In this document: piece by piece, positions 1 to 10,864 of the stretch | Numbering within the stretch: position 1 is the first letter of the stretch | Layout of the letters: the number at the start of each line of letters is the position of its first letter | DNA from: Voacanga thouarsii | Lineage: Eukaryota; Streptophyta; Magnoliopsida; Gentianales; Apocynaceae | Assembly (NCBI GenBank): GCA_026120185.1 | Contig: JANUWF010001614.1 | Location: 3,087,501 to 3,151,500 of the forward strand | Direction of reading: 5' to 3' | Length of the DNA stretch: 64,000 nucleotides | The notes under the pieces: model-generated | The model's input: the letters and a program-made list of their open reading frames with translations, nothing else | What the model was told of the DNA's origin: nothing | Databases searched by the model: none | Made by a program: the position numbers and the translations under genes

Positions 1-1110
1 CATCCAACCAATCTATAAAAATACACTATCCTGTCTCTATAATTATCCTAAGCTCCATCATTCGTCTAATATGTTATCATAATCCTTAAAGAATACACAA
101 ATTACATTCCTTGGCAAATTTATTTCGCCAACTAGAACTTTTACATCCCAAAAAATCTTATGAATTCTACCTCCAAGTATGGAAGAGTGTACCTATAATT
201 TATAAGCCAATTCCCAATCACCACGATTTAAGCGAGTGGTACACTACACCATATATAAAATGTGTGGTACTAAGATCAAAGAGCCTATTCCTATAAATAA
301 TTAAAATAGAAAGCTTACCATGCTGCATCCAATCTCAAGTCCCCTCTGCTTGACGCAAATACTTTGGTCTTCACTCGCAGCCTTGACTTATTTCCTTTAT
401 TAGTTGCATTTCCTTAGTTGTTGATTATGTTGGTGAGATAGAATTTGTTTTCTTAGGTCGGAATAACATTTCTAAGTGCCTTTCTTAGAATAATATGGTT
501 GCAAGTGTTATAATAACATTGAGACCGCACCTTCTTACAACAATGGTCACATTCTTATTACTAATGCATACAGGAAATGCTCATGTACTAACTAAATACT
601 AAAGACAAGTCAAATGACATACTAAAAAGAAAGAGCAGCAATTTTCATATAAAGTATTTGCACGCTAGATTTAAAGCAGTTAAGAAAATTTTCAAAAGTA
701 ATAATCTCACCGAATATCATCTATTGCTTGCATGAACATATAACTCCTAAAAGAAATAGATATTGTACTTGATACTTGTATTTCATAAACATATTTTGTA
801 AAAAAATAAGTATATATCTAAAATATAAGAATTTATGCAATTATGGCAAGCAAAAGCAATAATAATATTTCATGAATGTGTATTATTATTTTTAACTCAT
901 GAAGCCTTTGTATATTAAATGAGTTAAAGAAACTTTGAACCTAATTGGCTATAAGAGATAAGCAACTAACATATGAAAAGAAAATGTTTTACAAAGGAAA
1001 GGAATATCACACGGATATCCTTATTTCATAGCAAAATATCTTTAAATGAATAGAAAACCATCAAGTAAATGACCAAGTACTAAATTTATTTAGTCCATCT
1101 AAGAAAGAAG
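1..1110. other. AT-rich intergenic stretch, nothing recognised
   Basis: No conserved protein, RNA gene or repeat boundary could be identified here. Short ORFs exist, the longest about 61 codons at 111-296 on the plus strand, but they have no recognisable motif and look random. The Copia-H relic to the right becomes recognisable from about position 1110. This stretch could be the flank of that relic or a decayed part of it. I see nothing else in it. Confidence 0.5.
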
Positions 1111-1776
1111 AAAGGTCCATCTAAGTGTGGCTTTCCAAGATTTGATTGGAACCTGCTCATCATGATTAATGCATATGAGATATCTGGTCAGGTGCATAAC
1201 ATGGCATACATAATAGATCTTATAGTAGAAGCATATAGTATCTTATTCATGCGCTCTTGTTTATCCTTCGTTGAAGGACTTTGTGATTTGCTAAACTTAA
1301 TGCTATGTGACATAGGCAAGAAACCTCTATTTGATTCTTAGATACTAAATCTTTTCAGTACTTTATCAATATATGCATTTTGAGTTAGGCCAATTAGCTT
1401 TCTAGATCTATCTCTATAGATCCTAATGCCTAAAATATAAGCAGCTTTACCAAAATCTTTTATCGAGAAACAATTTCCCAACCATGTCTTTACACATTAT
1501 AAAGTTGAAATGTCATTTCCAATAAGTAAAATGTCATCAACATAGAGCACTAAAAAGGCAATTACATTCCCATTTGTTTTCTTATAGATACAAGGTTTAT
1601 CTTTATTTTTAATAAAGTTAAATTCTTTAATTTTTTTTATCAAAAATGAATATTCCAACTTCGATATGCTTATTTTAACCCATAAATAGATATTTATAGT
1701 TTGCACACTTTACTAGAATTCGAATGATTAACAAAATCCTCAAGTTATATCATATATACATCCCCAAGTAAGTTTC
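1110..1776 (-). pseudogene. Copia-H relic: C-terminal reverse transcriptase part
   Basis: This is the distal half of an old Ty1/Copia pol on the minus strand. At 1497-1706 it encodes the Copia RT active-site block LYVDDILLIGND, so the YVDD catalytic motif is intact. Towards 1140-1330 a frame with stops still reads MYAMLCT and PDISYAL, the conserved segment between Copia RT and RNase H. The relic stops being recognisable near 1110, so RNase H and the 3' LTR are missing. Its N-terminal half lies at 8531-8998: the two halves meet inside the AFLNGN motif, and Copia-1 sits between them. Many stops and frameshifts make it non-functional. What is seen is the motif content and the interrupted frame; the identity follows from established Copia RT motifs. 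Confidence 0.85.
1772..1776 (+). repeat. Target-site duplication of Copia-1 (left copy, GTTTC)
   Basis: GTTTC lies immediately outside the low-coordinate end of Copia-1 and is repeated at 8531-8535, immediately outside its other end. A 5-bp duplication is typical of Copia integrase. It fixes the element's boundaries and shows that the flanking RT halves were once continuous. Confidence 0.9.
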
Positions 1777-2517
1777 TAAAGGTTTAAAAGGGGGAAGCAA
1801 AGCACGCAGCTGAAGCAAAAACTGGAAAACTGACGAACAAGAAACACACAGGCCTGAGCCGGCACCAATTCCGGCGGCATAGCCGGGCCTAGTCATGGCC
1901 TGGCGGAACTCCAACGCAAAATTTTTTTTACCTCTTTTTCTCGTTCTCATAATTGGCTCCATCGGAATGTGTGAAACTGGGGTAGGAGCACTAGTGGAAA
2001 CCTCTTGCGCGATTCTTGTAAGCCTCCTACTCCGTCTATGCATGTATGTGAATGCCAACCTCTCAATCTTTCAATATATGGCCAGCCAAATCTCATTTGG
2101 TGAACAACTCACAGGGCTAAGGAATATTTTCGAGAGAGAGAGAAAGGAGGCATCTGTTTTTTTCTCACACAAGGAAAAACACAGCGTTATCCCTAGACCC
2201 AAAGAAGAGGCAGTAAAAAACAATGTACTTCTGTATTCTCTTATTTAACCTAAATAAAATCCTAAATTAAATCGGATTGGCCCATTAGACTCTTAGTTTA
2301 GCCTTTTGGACTTAAATTAATTATTCTAATTAGAACCAAATAAATGACCCAATAAATAATTAATTTTCTAGCCCAAATAAACTAGTCCAATCAACAAGCC
2401 TACATTAATTTAGTCCCAGGTCAATCTCTAATTATTCAAACTGGGCCAAAGCCCTAAACAATTAATTAACCCACGAAATGAATTTAATTAATTATCTCTC
2501 TCTGTGGACCTTTATTT
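1777..2517 (-). repeat. Copia-1 3' LTR, truncated
   Basis: This aligns by eye with the low-coordinate 740 bases of the LTRs at 6739, 8999 and 19672. Shared landmarks are the GC-rich segment with GCAAAGCACGCAGC near its start and the blocks of AATTAATTATTCTAATTAGAACC type further in. It ends after GGACCTTTATTTTT, where the other LTRs continue for about 1 kb more. What follows is pol sequence, so the rest of the LTR was deleted. Confidence 0.88.
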
Positions 2518-4072
2518 TTCTGAGGATACCCTTTTGCCACAAGCCTAGCTTTAAAGGTTTCTACCTTCCTATCCGCTCTCCTCTTTCCCTTGTATACCCA
2601 CTTACACCCAATGGATTCTATCCCTTCAGGTGAAGCTACAAGATCCCAAACCTGATTGAAGTACATAGACTCAATCTCAGCTTTCATTACTTCATGCCAT
2701 AGATTTGCATTAGCATCAACAATACCCTCATCGTATCTAGTGGGGCCGGAGACTAGCTCGAAAGCTTCTCTAGTCTATCTCTCCGGAACCCTAGACATTC
2801 TCCCACTACAATAAAGCTCCATTTGTATAGGCTCTTGAGGCTGCGCCTCTTCTTGTTCCACAATCGGGTTAGAAGAAGTTGATTCCAAAGATAATTTCTC
2901 CTCAAGTTCCAACCTAATTGAACCTTTTGTAGAAGTACTCTAATCAACCTCTAAGTATCTAGCATTGGTACTTACCAGTACTTTCTGCTCCTTAGGATGA
3001 TAAAAGTAACCACCCTTTGTCCTTTTTGGATATCCAACAAAATAGCATAATTCTGATCTTAATTCCAACTTGTCTCTCTTAACAAGTACATAAGCTGGAC
3101 AACCCCATATCCTGAGATGATTCAGACTTGGTTTAGGTCCAATCCACATCCCATAGAAAGTCCTAGGTATTGACTTAGAAGGCACCAAGTTTAGAATATA
3201 TGCTGCTGTTTACATGGTATATCCCCAAAAAGACACTGGAAGAGTAGCATGAGACATCATGCTTCGGACTATTTCCATCAATGTCCTATTCCTTCTCTCA
3301 GCTACTCTGTTCTGGTGGGGAGTCCCTGGCACAGAGAGCTGGGATACTATCCCATGATGTACCATGTAGTTCTTAAATTTACCAAAGAGATACTCTCCAC
3401 CACGATCTGATCGTAAGGTTTTCATTAATTTACCTGTTCGACGCTCCACTTCAGCCTTAAACTCCTTGAACTTGTCAAAAGAGTCAGATTTTCGTCTCAT
3501 CTGGTAAATATAACTAAACCTTGTACAATCATCCGTGAAAGTGATGAAGTACTCAAAACCCCCTCTAACTGGTGTAGACAAGGGACCACACACATCAGTG
3601 TGAACAAGACTCAATACCTCATTGGCTCTATCCGCCTTAGGGGTAAAAGACCTTTTGGTCATCTTTCCCATTAAGTAGGATTCACACTAAGGCCATTTTC
3701 CAATCTCCATGAGCCCAAAGGCCTATCATGGATTAACCTCTAAATCTTGGTTGAGTTGATATGACCTAACCTTAGATGCCAAAGATACAAGTCATTAACA
3801 TTGGTCTTTCTCTTCTTTGTTAGAGGTTTAGATTGAGTGTTTTTTAATTGATTATTAATAGAGTTTAAGAAGAATAGATTTCCATACATGTGCCCAGTAC
3901 ATAAAATTTCTCCATCTCTATAGATAGAAATACTAGAATTGAAAGATACAGAATATCCTTGAGTTATTAGTTTCGCAACTAAAATCAAATTCTGTCGAAA
4001 TCTAGGTACATATAAAATATTCTTTAAAACCACTATTCTGTTACAATCAAATATAAGATCCAGCTCTCCCAC
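2518..4072 (-). pseudogene. Copia-1 integrase and start of RT (degenerate)
   Basis: From high to low coordinates, 3740-4072 encodes the pre-integrase region ending in LYLWHLRLGHINS, which supplies the histidine part of the HHCC zinc motif. Next, 3210-3671 encodes the integrase core with VHTDVCGP, LRSDRGGEY and VAERRN, so the three DDE acidic positions are visible. 2940-3188 carries the C-terminal GKKP-like region (WGCPAYVL and VGYPKRTKGG). 2484-2687 holds the segment just before the RT core (WDLVASPEG and GCKWVYKGK). The coding is split by stops and frame changes. The RT catalytic core is absent because of the deletion near 2517. The order Gag-PR-IN-RT is diagnostic of Ty1/Copia rather than Ty3/Gypsy. 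Confidence 0.88.
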
Positions 4073-4233
4073 TGCAAGGGCTCAGTCTTGTGCTCTATTT
4101 CCCACACGTAGCCCATGTTCGCCCTTCTTGAGTATTCTAATCTTTTTAAACCCCTGCAAGAAGTTACAAATGTGATCAGTGGCTCCTGAATCAACAATCC
4201 AAGTAGAATTTGATCAAACCATTGATATAGACT

Positions 4234-5061
4234 CTAGATAGAAAATATTACCTTTGGGGTTTTTCTTAGCTTGAAGATTTGGACACTACTTTTCCTAATC
4301 TCCCTTTTGTCCACATTTGAAGCACTTGCCATTGGGTTTGTCATTGGTCTGGGTCTTGGGCTGGGCCGTTGCATTTCCCTTCTTCTTCTTGAACTTTCTG
4401 AGCTTAGGCCTAGTTCTAGAAGATGAAGCCTTAGCAATCATATCCTTAAACTGTGGCTTCATAACCCTCTCCACCATCTGGAGTTCCTTCATCAACTCAG
4501 TTAAACTCATGTTTAACTCATTCATGCTGTAATTCAACTTGAACTAAGTAAAAGAACCTGATAGAGATTCGAGAACCATGTCCACTTGGTTCTCGGGGTC
4601 AATAACAGCCCTTAAGATTTCTGCCTCCCCGAAAGCAGCAATCATCTTGAGCATATGCACTCTGACTGATGCTCCCTCAACCATCTTAGTGTTTATGATA
4701 GTTCGAAGAGCCTCCTACCTTGCGGGCCGGCTCTTGTCCGCGAACATTATGACCAATGATTGACTTATGTAATACGCAGTGGCCATGTGCTCGTGTTTTG
4801 ACTGGAGCACATTAGACATGGAGGCTAACATATAGCAATGTGCCATTTTGTCAGCCTTCTTCCATGCCTTCTCAGCCTCTCGCTCTTCGGCGGTGGAACC
4901 TTCCCCGATAACATGGCAGGTCTCGTAAAGGACATACTTATACTCTTCCACTGTGAGTATTATGTCCAAATTCCCCTTTCAGTCCACATAGTTTAGTTCT
5001 ATTAGCTTATTCTCTCGGAAAATAACGGCTAATGGACTAAAAGAACCTCCCACCATTTCTA
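4234..5061 (-). pseudogene. Copia-1 gag and protease remnant
   Basis: The frame beginning near 5061 encodes a Copia gag related to that of Copia-2 at 17280-18044. Shared segments include VEEYKYVLYETC (4715-4969), FADKSRPAR and LNMSLTELMKELQMVE (4295-4537). The nucleocapsid zinc knuckle starts as CFKCGQKGD near 4300 and is then lost by a frameshift; a complete knuckle would be CX2CX4HX4C. Several in-frame stops separate the pieces. The protease between 4073 and 4290 is barely recognisable. In a working element, Gag packages the RNA in cytoplasmic virus-like particles. Confidence 0.82.
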
Positions 5062-6738
5062 AAAAATAAAAAATAAAAGAAAAAATTTAGTTTGTGAAAA
5101 CAAAACAAATTTGTGCGCTTTATCCTTATATCAAAACTGATAATAATTAATTTAGCTCTCAGGGAAACTGACATAGCTTCTTGGGAAGATTAACAATTCT
5201 CTAAGCTAAGTGTATTAACACCACAAATTAATTTCTCTTCTAGGTAATGATCTAGAGGATAATTCCATCGAGGAGATAGCCATTTCCACTTATTTCCTAT
5301 GGACATACATCGTACTATAACCTCCAATATGGGCTGGCCGATCATAGTACGTGTCTCAGGTTATTAATTACATCCCTCCATTAGATCTAGATCCTTGTGG
5401 TATCCCAATCCTATATGGGTTCACTCCCAGGGTGACGCGAGGAGATCCACGATCTCTAATGAGGATCGTGATGGAAGCCGTGGGGCTATTGGAATCCCTC
5501 TCCCATTTAGTCTTTTAAAGTAAGGGTTTTCTGAAAAATATCCTTTTGAAAATTTCCATTAAGTTTTCCCTTAACTCAAAAATAAAATGTCTAAATCCAT
5601 TAAAATCTCTATGTCAAGGTATATATCCTTTGAGAGATTTTTCCATGGACTAATTTTATTTAAGTTAAAAACTTAATGATTTAAAAAATTTTCCAATCAA
5701 AACTTTTAAGAGACTTTGGTCTCAAGTTTATTTGACAAAACAATTTTGCTTGTGCAAAAATAAAACAAAATGGCTTTCTATTTGAATTTATAAAAATATC
5801 TAAATTCAATATATTTTCTATGTCAAGGAATAAATCCTTTGAGAAAATATCTAAGGATTAATTTTTGTTCAAGTTAAAATAACCATTTAATTTGTAGAAA
5901 AAATATTTTTCTTGTCAAAAATATTCCCAAAGACTTTGGTCATTGAGAAAGCATACTCATAGGTACTTAAACAATAAATAGCATGCTAAAAAATAGTAGA
6001 CATTTTCATATTTTTCTATTTTTAAACCTAAGTGCCCAGATAATAGAATTAACACATTAATTAATTAATTAATTAATTAATGGTCTTGTTTAATCCTAAA
6101 ATCCCTTACTAATATTTTTCATGCAAAAATATTCTATGAATATTAACTATTGTAAAAATATTAACTTCGCCTGATATGGACCCCCCAAAAAAAAATGTAA
6201 GAAAATTACAAGGAAAAATAAAAAAATTTCTCCCTAGTCCACTGCACCCGCCGCACTGGATCGAGCACCCATCTGCACTGCGATCCACCGCACCCGCTGC
6301 ATAGAACCAAACCTCACGAGCGACCAGTGTGCAGACTGGACCCAGACCCAAGCTGGCACCGGTTTGGACGGCCTCAATTGGTGTCGGTTCCGGTCTGGCC
6401 AGGCTCTTCTTTGATTTTTGCTGTAATTTTCTTCTGCGAATTTTCTCTATTTTTCTGCAACTTTCTTCCTCCATTAGCTCTCTGATTTCAATCCAAACAC
6501 AATAAAATTAACAAAAATCAACAATGGCCTATACCCATTAACATTGGGCTTATACGATTTGCTAAGGAAAAACTATATTACATCTCACCTATAGCTCATT
6601 GAGAGAGGTTTAACAGAGAATCTATCCATACCAAAAATAGCGAAGGATCACAGTTTAATCACAAATATGTGTCCAGTTTTATTCAACTAGATGCATGCTT
6701 CCAATATTTTCACAAAACCTTCATGTTGTGATACCAAT
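5062..6738 (-). other. Copia-1 untranslated leader with primer-binding site
   Basis: This is the stretch between gag and the 5' LTR. The primer-binding site lies next to the LTR at about 6725-6737, reading TGGTATCAC on the minus strand. That is close to the plant initiator tRNA-Met complement TGGTATCAGAGC but decayed at its end. Most of the rest is AT-rich with no protein homology, apart from a GC-richer patch at 6240-6420. This patch also occurs in the Copia-2 leader (19190-19340) and is open on the minus strand in both copies. Whether it is a real upstream ORF or a conserved RNA structure is unknown. Confidence 0.7.
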
Positions 6739-8530
6739 TGAAGGTTTAAAGGGGGGAGGCAAAGCACGCAGCGGAAGCAAAAACTAGGAAACTGAAGAAC
6801 AGGAAACACACAGGCCGGAGTCGGCTCCGGTCATGGCCTGGCGGGACTCTGAGGGAAAATTTTTTTTACCTCTTTTTCTCGTTCTCAAAATTGGTTGGAC
6901 CAGAATGTGTGAAACTAGGGTAGGTACGCTAGTGGAAACCTTTGGTGCGATTCCTACAAGCCTCCTACTCCGTCTATGCATGTATATGAACACTAGCCTC
7001 TCGATCTTCCAGTATATGACCTGCCTAATCCCATTTGGTGAACAACTTACAGGGCTAAGGAATATTTTTGAGAAAAAGAAAGGAGGCGTCTGTTTTTTTC
7101 TCACACAAGGAAAAAAACAACGTTCTCCCTAGACCTAGAGAAGAGCCAGTAAAAAACAACGTACTTCTGTATTCTCCTATTTAACCTAAATAAAACCCTA
7201 AGTTAAACTGGATTAGCTTGGACTCTTAGTTTAGCTTTTTGGACTTAAATTAATTATTCTAATTAGAACCAAATAAATGGCCCAATAAATAATTAATTTT
7301 CCAGCCCAAATAAACGAGTCTAATTAACAAGCATACATTAGTTTAGTCCCAAGTCAATCTTTAATTATTCAAACTGAGCTAAAGCCCTGAACAATTAATT
7401 AACCCACTAAACTAATTTAATTATTTCACACTCTCTATGGACCTTTATTTTATTCTAACCCAATAATTAAATCAGGTTACTTAAATAAAATAAATTCCAT
7501 TTAATTTAAGACCAATTCCTTGGCCTGTATATAATTAGGACTCACAGTCTATACAGGGGATCAAAAGACATACTGTCTTGGATACTAAAATAACCAAAAT
7601 ACCCTTGCCATATAAATAGCTGTATTTTGCATTTTAAATATTTCCTAATATCACCATAAGGAAATATTGACCCCAACGACAATGCTGCGTTAGCAAAGTC
7701 TTCGACCTACAGGTGTAATGACTAAAATACCCCTATATACATCGCCGTACATTTAGAGAGGAAGAAATGTACTAACATCTCTCTAAATAACATCTACCAT
7801 CCTTAGGCTTCAAGTTCAATGATCCACGACTTCATGGATTGTTTCTGCTTTCCAAGGGAGTTTACCTAAAGCAAACATCTAAGTCATATTTCCCAGGGCC
7901 CTAGATATTTAGATCATTTAGGCAACCACAAGGGGAGATATAGTATAGAAACTATCTTGTATAAGTTTGTCTTAACTAACTAGTCACACATACCCAACAT
8001 GCAAGTATATTGGTTCGACGATAAAATCTCAACTATTGCATATCAAAGTACATGCTTCCAGCTTCGTCAGACCACCAACTCATACTCAAGTTGTAGAGTA
8101 CTAGTCCACGCTGTAGCAGTAGTAGTCTAGGTTTCTACCATATAGTACTTTTAAGAAACCACTACTACAGGTCCTGTTCTACGTATTTGAAATACGCTTA
8201 TGTCATGAAGTGAGTGGACTACTCACTGGCTAAAGGTAAGCCACTCCCTATTTAGAATTCATAACATAATAACCTGGACATGATGAGATTTCTATTCTCA
8301 TCAATCATTTAAGAACGAATGTTTATGTGTTAATTAACTGTGATCCATACCTTACTGTGAAAGACCATCATTCACATGGACTACTTACTTAAGCATAATG
8401 GGTCTTTTCCAAACGTAATTGTGCATAAATAAAATGTAAATTTATAAACAATTTCTAAAAATAAATTCTTTTATTAAAACATTCGATGTTTGCATTAGAA
8501 ACCTAGTCTAAGAGGATATATTTCCCAACA
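6739..8530 (-). repeat. Copia-1 5' LTR (1792 bp, full length)
   Basis: On the plus strand it starts TGAAGGTTTAAAGG and ends ATATTTCCCAACA, so the ends have the TG...CA form required by integrase. The same start and end occur at 8999-10800, and the same start occurs at 19672. It abuts the primer-binding site on the low side and the duplication GTTTC on the high side. On the transcribed (minus) strand it begins TGTTGGGAAATATG. Confidence 0.92.
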
Positions 8531-8535
8531 GTTTC
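8531..8535 (+). repeat. Target-site duplication of Copia-1 (right copy, GTTTC)
   Basis: GTTTC directly follows the CCAACA terminus of the 5' LTR and matches 1772-1776 exactly. It lies within the asparagine-glycine-asparagine codons of the Copia-H RT motif. Confidence 0.9.
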
Positions 8536-8998
8536 CATTAAGAAATGCTATTTTGACATTCATCTGCCAAATCTCATAGTTATAATATGTTGCTATGGCA
8601 AGAAGAATTCTAATAGATTTAAGTATTGCAACTGATGAAAATGTTTCATCATAGCCTATACCATGCCTTTGTGTATAACCTTTTGCTATTAGCCGTTCTT
8701 TGTAAGTCTCTCCATGTATATTTTCTTTTTGAAAACCCATTTGCACCCAATCGTTTTTGAACCTTCAGGTGGATTAACCAAAGTCCAAAGTTGGTTATCA
8801 AACATGGATTGCATCTCAGATTTCTTGGCCTCTAACCATTTTTCATGGTCAGAACTCGTAATAGCTTCTTGATAGGAAGTGAGCTCATCATTATCCATGA
8901 GCTCCACATTATGATAATCACTTATAAGAAATCTATATCTTTCAGGTGATTGACGAACTCCTATCAGAACTTCAAGGATCTTGTTCTATAGAAATAGG
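8531..8998 (-). pseudogene. Copia-H relic: N-terminal reverse transcriptase part
   Basis: At 8689-8907 the minus strand encodes the conserved segment ahead of the Copia RT core (EKWLEAKKSEMQSM, WTLVNPPEG, GCKWVFKKK). At 8536-8690 it encodes IAKGYTQ, GIGYDETFS and the KIAFLNGN motif. The frame breaks off at that motif because Copia-1 is inserted exactly there; it resumes at 1776. Upstream pol, gag and the 5' LTR of this copy are missing, because Copia-2 begins at 8999. It is the oldest element in this part of the window, being host to both neighbours. Confidence 0.87.
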
Positions 8999-10800
8999 TG
9001 AAGGCTTAAATGGGGTAAAACACAGAGCACGCAGCGGAAGCAAAAACTGAAAAATTGGAAAAACTAAAGAACTGGTGAACTGCCAAACAGAGCCGACGCC
9101 GGCTCTGGCAGCCCTAGCCGGCGCCAGTTGTGCTCTGTCCAGATTCCTATGGGAAAATTTTTTAACCTTGTCTCTTTGTTCTCAAAGTTAGCTGGACCAG
9201 AATGTGTGGAACTGAGGTAGGTGTGCTGGTGGAAACCTCTGGTGCAATTCCTACAACCCTCCTACTCCATCGTTGCATGTAGATGAACGCCAAACTCTCG
9301 ATCTTTCAGTATATGGCCTGTCTAATCTCGTTTGGTGAACAACTTACAGGGCTAAGGAACTTTCTTGGAGAGAGAGTGAGAGAGGCGTGTCTTTTTTCAC
9401 AGAGAAGAAGCAGTGAAAACTATGTTGTATTCAATCCTCCTGTTTAACCTAAATAAAACCCTAGGTTAAACTAGACTGGCCTATTGGACTCTTAGTTTAG
9501 CCTTTTGGACTAAATTAATTATTCTAATTAGAACTAAATAATGGCCTAACAAATAATTAATTTCCCAGCCCAAATAAACTAGTCCAATTAACAAGCTTAT
9601 TTTAGTTTAGTCCCAGGTTAATCTTTAATTGTTCAAACTGGGCCAAATCCCTGAACAATTAATTAACCCGCTAAACTAATTTAATTAATTCTCTCTCTTC
9701 ATGGACCTTTATTTTATTCAAGCCCAACAATTAAATCATGCTACTTAAATAAAATAAATTCCATTTAATTTAATTTAAGATCAATTCCTTAGCTTGTATT
9801 TAATTAGGACTCACGATCTATACTAGGGACCAAAAGACTCACTGCCTTGGCTACTAAAATGACCAAAATACCCTTGCTATATAAATAGCTATATTTTGCA
9901 TTTTAAATATTTCCTAATATCACCGAAAGGAAACATTGACCCCAAGGACAATGCTGCATTAGCAACATCTCCGACCTACAGGTGTAATGACTAAAATAAC
10001 TCTATATACATCGCTGTACATTTAGAGAGGAAGAAATGTACTAACACCTCTCTAAATGATATCTACTATCCTTAGGCTTTAAGTCCAATATTTCATGACT
10101 TCATGGATTGTTTCCGCTTTCCAAGGGAGCTACTCTAAAGCAAACATCCAAGTCATGTGTTCCCAAGGCCTTGGATATTTAGATTAATTAGACAACCACA
10201 AGGGGCGATATAGTATAAAAACTATCTTGTATAAGTTTGTCTTAACTAACTAGTCACACATACCCAACATGCAAGTATATTGGTCCTACGATAGAACCTC
10301 AACTATAGCATATCAAAGTGCATGCTTCCAGCTTCGTTAAACCACCAACTCATACTCAAGTCATAGAGTACTAGTCCACGCTGTAGCAGTAGTAGTCTAC
10401 ATTTCTACCATATAGTACTTTTAAGAAACTACTACTGCAAGTCCTGTTCTACGTATTCGAAATACGCTTATGTCATGAAGTGAGTGGACTACTCACTGGC
10501 TAAAGGTAAGCCATTCCTCATTTGGAATTCATAACATAATAACCTAAACATGACGAGATTCCCATTCTTATCAATCGGTTAAGAATGAACGTTTATGTGT
10601 TAAGTAATCCGTGATCCATACCTTAATGTGGAAGACCTCCATTCACAAGGACCACTTACTTAAACATAATGGGTCTTTTCCAAATGTAATTATGCATAAA
10701 TAATGTGTAAATTCATAAATAATTTTCGAAAATAAATTCTTTGTTAAAACATTGGAAGTTTACATCAGAAATCTAGCCTAAGAGGGCATATTTCCCAACA
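8999..10800 (-). repeat. Copia-2 3' LTR (1802 bp)
   Basis: It starts TGAAGGCTTAAATGG and ends CATATTTCCCAACA on the plus strand, in full agreement with the LTR at 6739-8530. Next to it, at 10801-10811, the minus strand reads AAGTGGGAAAT, the purine-rich tract that primes second-strand synthesis. This identifies it as the downstream LTR. Confidence 0.92.
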
Positions 10801-10864
10801 ATTTCCCACTTGCACTCTGAGTCTAAGTAAGTCCGTATATGCCCATTCCTATGACGTCTAAGTG
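10801..10864 (-). other. Copia-2 polypurine tract and 3' end of internal region
   Basis: The purine-rich AAGTGGGAAAT on the minus strand abuts the 3' LTR, as expected for the plus-strand primer of an LTR retrotransposon. The last bases, AAGTG at 10860-10864, are duplicated at 14178-14182 on the other side of the nested element. The internal region therefore continues there. Confidence 0.8.

Larger units (their letters stand above)
1777..8530 (-). mobile_element. Copia-1: Ty1/Copia LTR retrotransposon with internal deletion
   Basis: On the minus strand the element runs from its 5' LTR (6739-8530) through a tRNA-Met-type primer site, a 1.6 kb leader, gag, protease and integrase to a truncated 3' LTR (1777-2517). 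It is bounded by the 5-bp duplication GTTTC on both sides. RT and RNase H are almost entirely absent, because pol sequence just before the RT core joins directly to the middle of the 3' LTR near 2517. It belongs to the same family as Copia-2, whose LTRs, leader and gag-pol are recognisably similar. The low-coordinate LTR terminus reads TA instead of TG, a single decayed base. The element cannot be autonomous. Confidence 0.9.

Noticed and set aside
1895..2248. 117-codon plus-strand ORF, also at 6833-7132
   Set aside because: It lies inside the LTR of the Copia-1/2 family, on the strand opposite to transcription, with no motif. It is present in several LTR copies simply because the LTR is repeated.
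6058..6080. TTAATTAATTAATTAA run as a microsatellite locus of note
   Set aside because: Short and also present, shorter, in the Copia-2 leader (19020-19033), so it is part of the element.
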